A stretch of DNA of 64,000 bases from Hyaloperonospora brassicae. Taxonomy: Eukaryota; Oomycota; Peronosporomycetes; Peronosporales; Peronosporaceae. Below are positions 1 through 9,998 of this stretch, piece by piece. Both the position numbers and the translations under genes were made by a program. The stretch is taken from positions 62,001 to 126,000 of the forward strand of contig CANTFL010001445.1 of assembly GCA_947650285.1 (NCBI GenBank). The letters are read 5' to 3'. Below the pieces are notes generated by a model, which did no database searches, was not told the DNA's origin, and saw nothing but the letters and a program-made list of their open reading frames with translations. Position 1 is the stretch's first letter, and each line of letters opens with the position of its first letter.

Positions 1-1369
1 AGGCCCGCTATCTTTATCTTGCCTACGTACTAACATACCAATCTGATTGTAAAAAGGCCTAATACAATAACGATTTACCCGTTTTTTTTAATAATCCACA
101 AAAGGGTCTTCAGCTGTGGCCCTGATGGAATCTAAAGCTCGTGGCGGAGTATGAACGACAGCCCGCAGCATAAAGGCAATAATTGCTACGACTTTGTTTA
201 CACTAACTTTAATAACACCGTCAAACGATCGAGTTTCGGATCAGTAACAATAGGCTTCGCAAAATGCGTCTGGAGTAGTTGTATGTGCACTGGATAACTC
301 ATTTAGGAGCCTAGCAATCAAGTTGATAAACTTACTGTTGAATGTTGCCGGAGTAAATGCTTTGGTACATACTAGGTCGTTCGCTCATGAAAATTATACA
401 CATTTTGCCGGCAACTGCTGCCTTTGTGCTGCGTCGCTGCTCGATTCAGGGAGGTTTATCAGACTCGAATGTGTAGACGCTAGCGTTGTACCGTGAGAGA
501 ACGGACAACACTGGGTAATCGAGTGATGCGTTTCACATTGCTTCATCCGTTCGTATCTATTAACTGTTGAGCAGCCAGATGTCGCTATGATCCACATAGT
601 CGTTATAGGTTTTGTTCTACGTCGCGTAGGTGCGTAGGTGACCAGGCCATTCAGTCTGACTTCCCACAGGCCAGTCGAGTTTACACTATCGTGCGACAAG
701 GACAGACATATTGGACAGGTTCACAACGATGCACGTAACTAAATAGTGTCTATCCATTTACTTCCGCCACTTTCTTGATACCGACCGTAATAGTTTCGCC
801 ATATTCTTGATGGCGATCTTGAACGATCCATCGAGATATTCGCATACATTGTATACAACAAACCTCCAAATTTTATGCAGTCCAGCATTCATCGATACAG
901 CTTTGGTGCTATGTTCATGCGGTGCAGCAGATTAACATTTCCAGCGAGTACACCTCAGCTTTTTATGATGTACTATTGAGAAGATGTTCCGGCACCTATG
1001 TTAACTGATATGATGTGTATTTGTCAGAAGACGCGTTCGGCCACCAGCATGATCATTGTGCTGCGCACAGCAGTTTAATGTTGCTTCAGCCCCAATTTAA
1101 GGGTCAAGCGTAGTACCCATCGGCTTCCATGCTTTTGCGAATGTAGTAACTCCGATCGCATCGGCTTCGCGAAGTGGCTTTTTGGTCGTATCGTGATGCT
1201 TGTGTCGATGGACAACTAGTAACAAATAGGGGCAGATGCGGTCATACGACTTTTTGTGGTGCCCAAATTACGCAGGATGTAGCGCTCTAATACACATTCG
1301 TGCTGTTCGTTCGCACCAAGAAGACGATGGATAGCGTGGACGATTCCCCATTGTTCACACTTTGAGTCC
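1..1369. other. Intergenic DNA with possible decayed coding fragments
   Basis: No intact gene is supported. On the - strand, about 356-80 reads as one frame of roughly 90 codons broken by a single TGA, with a non-random amino-acid mix; it could be a decayed exon. A second - strand frame at 699-394 contains a segment (M-W-I-I-A-T-S-G-C-S) that faintly recalls the active-site region of a Copia-type retroviral protease (W-I-I-D-S-G), but the catalytic Asp is not in place. Neither match is good enough to name. The rest (700-1369) shows no recognisable feature. Confidence 0.25.
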
Positions 1370-1707
1370 GTGCTCAGCACGTTTTTTGACATAACTCGGA
1401 TCGACTCATCGATTCACTACCGCTGTATATTTCGCACATGTCATGCCACGACCAATAAAATCCAACAGACCAACGTCTTTGACTCGCGCACGTGTACGAT
1501 GAACAAGACTATGTCAAGGCCGAGAACGCGACTCTCTAACACCGCGTTCGGGCAACTTGCGACGCCGCCATACCTTGTTTTGACACTCATCACTCGTTTT
1601 TCGGTGCACACCCTGTTTGACGTCCCACGTCGGCGGCCCGCGTCTTTTCGTCCACTCAGTGCTCGCCATTCGTCGTCCACGCCCTTCCACCCCTGGCGAT
1701 CATTGGC

Positions 1708-2896
1708 ATGAGGTCTCCCGCGGCGTCTCCTGCGTCGCCAACAGCCGCCGCCACCGCCGCCGCCGCCGCTGCGCTGCGCCAGATCCCCGTCGTATGTCCA
1801 GGCCACTCGCGGCCTCTGACGGAGCTGCACTACAGCCGCAGCGCGTCGACGCTGCTGCTCTCGGCATGCCACGACAAGCTGCCGATGCTGCGCCACGGCG
1901 AGTCCGGCGACTGGATCGGCACGTTCGAAGGCCACAAAGGCGCCGTGTGGAGCGCGAAATTGGACCACGAGGCGGCGTTTGCTGCGACGGGCAGCGCGGA
2001 CTTTTCCGTCAAGATCTGGGACGCGCGCACCGGGGACGTCGTCACGACCCTCGAGCACAAGCACGTGGTCAAGAGCGTGGCGTTCACGCGCGACGATCGG
2101 CGGCTCGTGACTGCAGGCCACGAGAAGCTCGTGCGTGTGTTTGACGTCACGCAAGTCAAGGAGCAGCACAAGCAGTACAAGGCCGAGGGGGGCGTCGTCA
2201 TTTTGCCGCCACCACTGCCGGTGGGGGAGATGCACACGAGGGAGCAGATTCGAAAAGTAGTGGTCTTGGGCAACGAGGTGGCGGTCACGGGGGAAGTCGA
2301 CGGCACGGTGACTGTCTGGGACTTGGAGACGTTTACACCTAGACGACAGTTTACTGTCGACACAGGCGTGATGGATATGGAGGGTTCACGGGACGGCAAG
2401 GTGCTGACGGTGGCAGCTGGTAAACAGGTTGGTCTTGCTTTGATGCCGTGGTTATGTTCATTGTTGTCGTCTTGGGTTGTAGTGTGTGGTTGTTGCTACC
2501 ATATTGTGTATTGCATCGAGATGTGCTGAGAGTTGTGCCTTTTTCGTGTCAATGTGGTAGGTCTATTTCTACAACGTCGACGATGACTTTGCACTTTTGC
2601 GATCGTTCGCCATGCCCATTTCGTTTGCAGAAGAAGGAGGGGCATCATTGCATCCAACCGAGAATAAGTTTGTTGCTGGTGGGTCCGACACGTGGGTGCG
2701 CGTGTTTGACTTTGAGTCGGGAGAACTGCTCGAGACGCTCAAGGGACATCATGGACCGGTAAGATGTTTGCGATACTCGCCATCGGGCGACTCGTTCGCG
2801 ACGGGCTCGGAAGATGGTACAATTCGCATCTGGCAAAACGACTTTACGCTTGCGGCTTTGACGTCCATCGCGGACACGGCCGGTAGTCTGAGCTAA
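1708..2896 (+). CDS. STRAP: WD40-repeat protein, STRAP orthologue (two exons)
   Basis: Coding exons are 1708-2427 and 2561-2896, giving 351 residues, close to the roughly 350 of animal STRAP. The family is a seven-bladed WD40 scaffold known from animals as serine-threonine kinase receptor-associated protein and as a component of the SMN/unrip complex; its role here is inferred from homology. Residues 1-23 are an Ala/Pro/Ser-rich extension; the conserved region starts with LRQIPVVCPGHSRPL. Visible landmarks are DWIGTFEGHKGAVW (68-81), VKIWD (101-105), VRVFD (142-146), VTVWD (201-205), a second VRVFD (286-290) and GTIRIWQ (326-332). Without the intron the frame runs into a stop before the last two blades, and the join restores VYFYN followed by the conserved SFAMP segment. 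The C-terminus ends about 19 residues after the last blade, shorter than the acidic tail of animal STRAP. The ATG at 1708 is the first in frame that gives a plausible N-terminus; the Met is not independently confirmed. Confidence 0.9.
2428..2560 (+). other. Intron of the STRAP-like gene (133 bp, phase 0)
   Basis: The donor is GTTGGT at 2428 and the acceptor is GTGGTAG ending at 2560. The intron falls exactly between codons GGT-AAA-CAG and GTC-TAT-TTC. Removing it joins two WD40 blades in frame and bypasses the in-frame TGA at 2527-2529. It is T/G-rich, unlike the GC-rich exons. A shift of a few bases at the donor is possible, but the phase-0 join matches the family sequence best. Confidence 0.85.
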
Positions 2897-3232
2897 GAAT
2901 GACGCCATTGGTGGCAGCATCGCGTCTGCCCGATTGCAATGGCGAAAGTGACATATAGAAGCAGTTGCCGGTTGCAGGACTCTATAATATGTTATCAACG
3001 ACTGTAGCACAGTCCTGCGTTCTTCAGTTGCGCAATTTAAGCAAATTAACAGTGATCGGTCCGGGCTGCTCATAATCGGGCACTTCTACAAAAGAAATCG
3101 ACGCATCTCCTGGTCCCTATGCAATTACTTGGGATTTGTTTCCGTTTTGCTTAGCAGTGTTTAGCAAAAGAAAACTCGAAACATTATATGATATGCATCA
3201 GCAGCTTCATCTATTATTTGGGGAAATTAAAA
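2897..3232. other. 3' flank of the STRAP-like gene
   Basis: This is the stretch between the STRAP stop codon and the first inverted-repeat element. I see no gene in it. The 3' UTR and polyadenylation site should lie here, but no signal is clear enough to call. Confidence 0.4.
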
Positions 3233-4312
3233 GGCCACGACTAGGGGCACACCCATCTTTTGCTAGGGGCACACCCCATTTTTGCTACGGGCACACCTGT
3301 CCTCCTAAAATGATAAAAAAACCTTCACATTTTATGATGCATTATAAGTAAAACGCATAGTCACTTCGCACTGCTCGATATGTCCCTCCCTCTCTTAATC
3401 AGTGAATGCGCTCATGCGCGAGATTTAATCAATCCATCCTGGCCAGGGCGCTAACCGAACGGCAATGCCTGCTGGGATCTCTACTATCTCGACGACGGTA
3501 AACAATCCAATGGTACGATGCCAAGATCTGACCATCGGCAGTGGCAACGACATCCTAGTTTTATCGTGCTCACAGTCACGAGTCGTTTGCATCACTATAA
3601 TGTGTGACCTGTGACGACGGGCACCACGCAACAAAGTGCTGTCGTTTGCAAGAATAGACTATTGAGGCACAAGAGGTGACGTTTTGCACGCAACAGTCAG
3701 ATTCGCGTGACGTCGGGAGATGTACATGAAGACGTATGTCAAAATGCATGGACTTGGCATATGTCTGCCGGATCAATCTCTCGTGGTAGGCCAAACAATC
3801 CATCATGTTCCACAGGACTTTCAGCGTTCTAAATGACGTCAAATGACCGTTGCGCCGCCGCAGCATCTTCATCACCTCCGCTACTCAACAAAACCAGGTT
3901 GGCCGAGACCCAATGCGATGCCAATGAGCACAACAGCGACTGTATACAGCGCGTAACTGAACTCGAACGTTGTTTCCAGCTGCAGCGGACGCTACTTGGA
4001 AATAGCTTTGCTCTCGGCTGCCTCGGTTTTACCCAGCAAACGGCCATCCTGGCGCATTTTCTCCTCCTTCTTCTGCTGAGCCACTTTTTCCAATCAGCAC
4101 CGCCATGGATTTACGGGTAGTCGCATCCGTCTAGAGGTGCGTTACAGCTCGAGTGAGCTTCTTCTTAGCTTTCTCGGGGCACGGACAAACACGTACCGCG
4201 TGCAGTATTTGTGGAATTACAGCTAAGGTCTATAACGAGGTACGTACCTAAACATTAAATGGGAAGTCCGTATTATCATTTTAGGAGGGTGGGTGTGCCC
4301 CTAGTCGTGGCC
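3233..4312. mobile_element. 1.08-kb inverted-repeat element (unclassified, probably non-autonomous DNA transposon)
   Basis: The left arm begins GGCCACGACTAGGGGCACAC at 3233 and runs to about 3316 (CCTCCTAAAATGATAA). The right arm at 4273-4312 is its reverse complement (TTATCATTTTAGGAGG...GTCGTGGCC), shorter because the left arm carries extra tandem units. The inside has several short frames on both strands (for example - strand 3875-3576) but none that I recognise. I could not define a target duplication because the right end abuts another inverted-repeat element. It starts about 340 bp downstream of the STRAP stop. Confidence 0.65.
3241..3306. repeat. Three tandem 22-bp units in the terminal repeat
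   Basis: Units start at 3241, 3263 and 3285. Each begins CTAGGGGCACACC or CTACGGGCACACC and ends in a T-rich segment. Only one unit is present in the opposite arm (4273-4312), so the array expanded on one side or contracted on the other. Confidence 0.8.
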
Positions 4313-5085
4313 AAATCAAATTAAAAAATGCCCCATTCAATCATAACAAATTAAAAAAATGCCTGAGATAATTGAAAAATAAAAAAATACCCCACGTCCT
4401 AGTAAACTCATGTTAATGTGGGTCACATAAAACCACGCGTCCTTAATCATTTTCTTTTATTATTTTACGGCCGTAACCAATCCCCGCCCTGTTTGGGAAG
4501 CCGCGGGGAGGGTTCTGCCGCGGGCGTGCTGCGCTTGCAGCCACCAGTTAAAGGCGCAGGCGCGAGATATGAGTATGTAAACGCGCCTTTGTATCATCGG
4601 TCGCGGCCGTAAATACAGTCAGTCGGTGCTAATATTTTTGATATTAATGTTATTTCTTTGCTGCTGTTGTTCTATTTGCTATTGTTGATGCTGTCGCTGC
4701 TACTGTGGATGCTGCTACTGCTGTTGCCGCTACTTATGCTGTTGTTGTCGATGATGCTACTGTTGCTGCTGCTGCTGTTGTTGTTGTAGGTGATGCGGTT
4801 GCTATTTATGATGTTATACTTGTGGGATTGCATTGCATTCCTGCTTATCAGTTTGATACTTAAAAACACATAATCATATCAATAGACGCCACTTAATCTA
4901 TTCTTTCTGTTTAGCTGCAATGTCTGCATACTTCGTCGTATACAGGTCTGTTTCAAAAATGACACTTGCGATGATGCCTTAATCGTATTCGTCAGACTAG
5001 GACGTGGGGCATTCTTATTTCCAATTATCTGGGGCATTTTATAATTTTCGTGGTTAGATAAGGTAATTTTTTTATTTTCCCATCA
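4313..5085. mobile_element. Short MITE-like element with AT-rich inverted termini and a GC-rich core
   Basis: The left terminus reads inward through two AATGCC-type motifs to CCCCACGTCCTAGT at about 4394-4407. The right terminus starts ACTAGGACGTGGGGCATT at about 4998 and is the reverse complement over roughly 80-90 bp, with mismatches. Between them is a GC-rich core (about 4430-4620, with TTTTACGGCCGT and GGGAAGCCGCGG) followed by a Ctg/Ttg-type triplet tract. The same core, triplet tract and outer termini occur, diverged, at 48.8-50.95 kb, where the element is longer and holds a transposase fragment. This copy is therefore best read as an internally deleted derivative. The exact outer edges are uncertain by some tens of bases. 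Confidence 0.65.
4658..4789. repeat. Imperfect CTG/TTG triplet tract
   Basis: About 130 bp of imperfect TGC/TGT/TTG triplets. On the - strand it reads as an Asn/Ser-rich peptide, which is a by-product of the repeat and not a gene. A matching but diverged tract lies at 49,201-49,326 in the related element. Confidence 0.8.
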
Positions 5086-6217
5086 TTTAATCTTAAGTCG
5101 GTAATGCGACAGCCAAAGATACTGACTAACTGTACAAGTATTCATTCGCCAAAGCACAAACTCCCGAAAGAGTTGAACTCATCGATAGGTGTAGACGTTC
5201 GGTCAGTCAGTGCGTTTCTTTTTTGACGAGGCTAGGTCTGTAACTTTCAGAGGCTGTTGCGGTATGCAAACTTTCTTCGTTGTCATTTCCACCACTTTCC
5301 TTATCCACAATGGATATCTGTCGCTACGTAATGAGCCACTAATTACTCCAATGAACCGCACGCATAGTTGTAGTTGTGACAGATCGTACCCGTGAGGAGT
5401 CACAGCAAGATTTGATGGGTACTGAAGCTCAAGCGTATTCCGGTAGTGTCGTATATCTTCTGTAAGCGCAAAACGGTTCTTAGATTATTGTAGAGTTGAC
5501 CAGCGAGATATCAATTCACTGATTTTTCGCTGTCGCCTTCGCGGGTGGTAAAGAATCCGAAAAAGAGCCAGCGCAGTTTCAAAGCATAGCTACATTGTCA
5601 AAGTATAGCTACATAACCATGTACATATCCTGAGAAACGACTTGAGATAGGATAATACGACAAATTATTGAAAGCAGTATGGAAGATAACACACCGGAGA
5701 GCTGACAGAACTTATCAGTTTTATTGTAGACAGCAGTAACTTGAGGGTTTCGGAGACATTGACCGGAAATGCCATCACGCTGCAAGACATTCGCATATGA
5801 TGAAATACGATAGGAAATGTATCGATTCGATGAAGAGCTTCTGAAGGGAGATGACAAGCAATTGGAAGCCGTTCACAAGCTGTTGATAAACGCATTTGTA
5901 AAAATAAGAATTTATTGGATTTTGTTCCCAAAACTTGCAGATGACTGACTCGCTTCATTGCCTTCAAAGTTATAAGCGCCCCAACACTGCTACAACCTCA
6001 ATCCCGCATCCGAGCTATCGTGATATCGGTCGTATGCTTGTTTACATATATGTGGTATTATTTATAAATACAGATTTGATGTAGTTGCGAAGCGCATTTG
6101 CCGCCATGTGCGACAAAAACTGTCCCAAGAAAAAAGAAAGGTACATAGCTAGATGCTCTTGATGAAATATTTCAGTTTACTACGGGTCATTGTAACTAGC
6201 CTGCGAAATTCAAAATA
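5086..6217. other. AT-rich stretch without a recognisable gene
   Basis: No homology was recognised. A 43-codon + strand frame from 5817 has a protein-like composition (charged, ending in ILFPKLADD) and could be a leftover exon, but it is too short to claim. Confidence 0.35.
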
Positions 6218-6694
6218 TGGATGACAAGCACATAGCGCACGTATCGTATTTGGCTTATCAATCGTAATGAAAAACGATGCGAACGGGTCTGATGATGGTT
6301 TTGCCTATCTGGACAGGACTACTTATGAGGTGCAAAATTGTTGTGGCACAGGTTTTTGTAGTGAGACCTATTGTGTACATAGCTTAAACCCTTATCTATT
6401 TAGTAAACTTCATAAAAATATTATAAAAAATGTAGAGATACTAACTCTTCGATTGAAAGAGTTCGCCTCACCGGCTTTGCAAAATTCTATCAATAATTAT
6501 TTGAAAGGTCTGGAATAAATGTTAAAAGCTCTAATGTCAACAAAGATAGTAGCAAAAGTATGAATGACGTTGGTTTAGAAGAAAAAAGTTCAAAACCTTC
6601 GTTCCGCACTAAATACACGATTCATAATCATGATGGTTCGGTTTTGACTAACTTCGGCGACAACTCTGACATTTATTTGTGGTCAGATCATTAG
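6218..6694 (+). pseudogene. Possible frameshifted coding fragment of unknown function
   Basis: Three successive + strand frames join with small shifts. The first is a short frame from ATG 6218 (MDDKHIAHVSYLAYQS). The second is an 83-codon frame from ATG 6267 to stop 6518. The third is open from about 6506 to the stop at 6692-6694 (ending DNSDIYLWSDH). The composition is soluble and protein-like (Lys/Asn/Ser/Asp-rich), but AT-rich DNA tends to give such residues by chance. I do not recognise the product and there is no supporting neighbour. It could be a decayed gene of about 155 codons, or chance. Confidence 0.25.
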
Positions 6695-9600
6695 ATTGCA
6701 AAAACGACTTGCATATCTTCCTGATTAAATTTTTTACGATTGGTCCATATTCGCCGTTTTATAAAATGCAGCGGTGCATTCTTATCTCATCATTTATGGC
6801 AGATAAGTGTACAACGATACATCTGAACGTTTTCTAACAAAATATTAAATTTCTAATCTTGTAAAACTTTCACTACAATCTAATTTGTGCTATACAAGTG
6901 CACGAAAGAAGTCGACTCACACCGTCAGTATACTCAAACGAGTATTCCCACATATTCCTAATAATTCAATCAACCGAAAATCCCATTAGCCTTCCACGTT
7001 TACCAGCCTTCGTCCCAACAAAAAAAATTTTAAATACTGCTGCACATTATGCTGATCATTTTCACATTATTGTCAGGCATTATTTAAGCGCAAATAATGA
7101 TGTATACAGTCATAGATGTGACAGGGAAAGTTCTAACAAAATTATGATTAAAAAGATAAGCGAGGTTAAATACTAAAACAGAATCATATGAATCTATTTG
7201 CCTAGTATTGTTGCCTATCGATTTGTATCGTCTATTTCTTACGGCTGTGCGTCTGATATTCTATATACGTCTAGGTAGAGCGCTCAATTTTTTTCGTTGA
7301 AATTTAATCCCTCAATTGCACGAGGCTTTTCGTACAACAAATTACATTTTGCGTTTGTCTGTTAGTAAGCGACACAATATCACGTTGTTGTTATCAGCAG
7401 AAAAATTTAACAGAAATTGGAGCTCGTGACTGTATCTTAGGAAGTGTGAGATTCTTCGGTTACGTCGTTTATATGCGATGGGCTTATCACCGTGGATTAC
7501 AACAGAAATATGAAATTTGCGCAACATCGACCGAAAAATAGATTTTGGTATTATTCTATTTTAGCTGATATTGATCGTGGATGAAAGCAGAGTTTGTATC
7601 GCAATGGAACAAGTCAGAGTTCTATCTTTTCATTGATAAGCGAAATGAAAATGACACACGTAAGATTCGTCAAAGCAGACATGCACAAAACGAATAACAT
7701 CTGTCTATAAAATAAGTTCTATCTGTCCTAAAATATCGAATATGTATGTTAACAGACTCTGTTCAAATATTCGAACTGTATACCGGTAATTATCACACCG
7801 CCTTAAGCTTGTATGCGTAACAAAAATATCGGCTGACGGCAACTACATGTGTCCTAATATTTTAAACACAAATAGGTCAGTACGCGTCTAGAATGCTTCA
7901 ACTTCCGGCAGTTTGGCTCATTGATTTTCTAAGCAATTTTCACGCAAATCTTGATTTAGTGCATGGAATTCGCCATTTAAATGCTCAAGGATTGGCGACA
8001 CGTCGATGCGTGCACAATAGTCAGAGGCAATAATCGTCATAACACCACCACACCATACGGATATTAATAATACAATCTATCTTTTACAGATTATAATCAG
8101 CTAAGTTGAATTGGTAAAAGAACCGGGTTCTACAAGGTCAAGATATTGTGCTTTATATATATTTATAAGGATCTTATTGATCAGAAAGGCTAGATGATAG
8201 TTTTGGAAGTGAAGATGTCATAGCGGACACTCCCTTCCGGGTCGACGCCCCAGCTGCCAGGGTTGGTAGTTATCATGAGGGATTTGTATGGGTACACTAT
8301 GTTCTAGAACGTTCTTAGTCGTTGAGCGCAGGATAGAGAAAGATATCACTTCTAACTTGACACAGCCACTGACGAGGCCCCCAGCAGGGGATTAAACGCG
8401 TCTGGCGCGCGTTTGAAATATTAGTCATTAATCACACTATCTAAGTTTTACACAGATAAAGCATCAGATCCAACAATTCGACCACTCATTTATGTGTCGC
8501 CCGACTCGCTATTATATCGCGATGAATGATGCACTTGTTTTAATAATAAGCAACCGACGATCGATGTGAAAGGCTAGATGCTCATAGCAGCATAGTGTGC
8601 GTATTAGAATCTGTTGAACTTTAAAAGCAAAGCTAGCGAGATAAAATTAGCGCCTTTGCAAGAAGCACGGTCCGAGGCCGTAGCTGAAGTCTTACGCGTA
8701 CTTTTACCATCAAGCCAAAAGAATGTGATCCCTAGATCTTCTATACGATCTTCCCTCGCTGGTTGCATGAGATTCAATTAGGTTTAATGGGCACTACTTG
8801 ACTCTTTAATCACTCTGGGTGCAACAAGACGAATTGGTGACTAATGAAGTCACTAACATCTCTCTCGCTATCGCTCACCGATCGCAGCGGTCTATGTATA
8901 TAAGTTTATATCGGTACTTATATCGAGAAGTGATTGTGTTTACTAGTAGATGTTTGCTGTGAAGAGATAAACGTATTTATGTTTGACGATGACCGGTTCA
9001 AATATTAATGCTAAAACTAGTAAAATATAACGTGCGATGTATAGTAATATATTCGATTAGTGAAGAATGATCAGGCAGTGATTGATCCTGTGCGCAATAT
9101 ACTGAATGAGCATGACACCTGCAATCGACCTTCCTATGAATAATGGAAGTAAAGAGTTTTGAAGAAACTTGTTGTTAAACATGTAAGTATATATTAATAA
9201 TATAAATGAAATCGATGCTGTGTATTAACAGCATTTTTTCCGTGAATGTTGTTCAAATTTTTAAAAAGTACAGTACTGGAAAATTTGTGCACTATGACAT
9301 ACGGTCCTGATAGACATTTTAGAAAGGCTAGTTTTGTATTTAAATTTAGTGAAGCGTACACCAGTCCTTGAGTCGTAAATACAACTACACACGTCGAGTC
9401 TCAAGAAGTTTTCAATATAACATGTTCGGTTGTTAACGTTTCGAATATATTACTACACGCAGCTCGGGCTTTCAGAGCCCCAGTATATACTTATGATTCT
9501 CACGTTCACACAGTTCCTTGGTCGCGCGTGTGCAGACATGGTGTCATGCATCTTTCGACGTCATATTATTATGTTTAGCCATTCGTTAGGATATTATCGA

Positions 9601-9953
9601 GATCCACATTTACAGGGAAATCAACTATGTAATGCTTCCACCACTTACGAACGATCAATGAATTGTTCCGAAATAATATCACTAGACACAGAAATTTCGT
9701 AGAGCAATAGCAAATTGATAAAATTCATGGGTGACATGTAAACGGTTCTGTAGCGCATACAATCAGGCGCTGACAGTGATGTGGGGGTGATTGAAGCCCC
9801 AAACGCATGCGTCGCATCTCGAATGGATTTACAGTTCAAACGAATATAGTAATGCATTTTTTTTATATGGAGGACGTCAAAAAAAGAATTTGGCCAGTTC
9901 GATATGGCCCGTCTTATACAAGCGTTCATAGTTCAATGCGTTAATAATATTTT
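6695..9953. other. AT-rich stretch; no gene seen
   Basis: All frames are short and carry no recognised motif. Around 8200-9000 the sequence is richer in G+C and includes a TATA-like motif (TGTATATAAG near 8895), which could be an old LTR, but I could find no matching partner or target duplication. Confidence 0.35.
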
Positions 9954-9958
9954 CTATA

Positions 9959-9995
<37 letters not shown>
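9954..9995. repeat. (TA)n microsatellite
   Basis: About 40 bp of nearly pure TA dinucleotide, with one TTTA interruption near the left edge. Confidence 0.9.

Positions 9996-9998
<3 letters not shown>

Noticed and set aside
1441..2235. A 264-codon - strand frame over the STRAP-like gene.
   Set aside because: It is the antisense shadow of a GC-rich exon whose + strand product is clearly a WD40 protein; its composition (Arg/Val/His-rich, poly-Gly) is typical of such shadows.
4672..4869. A Ser/Asn-rich 65-codon frame on the - strand.
   Set aside because: It is created by the CTG/TTG triplet tract of the MITE-like element; the related copy does not keep the frame.
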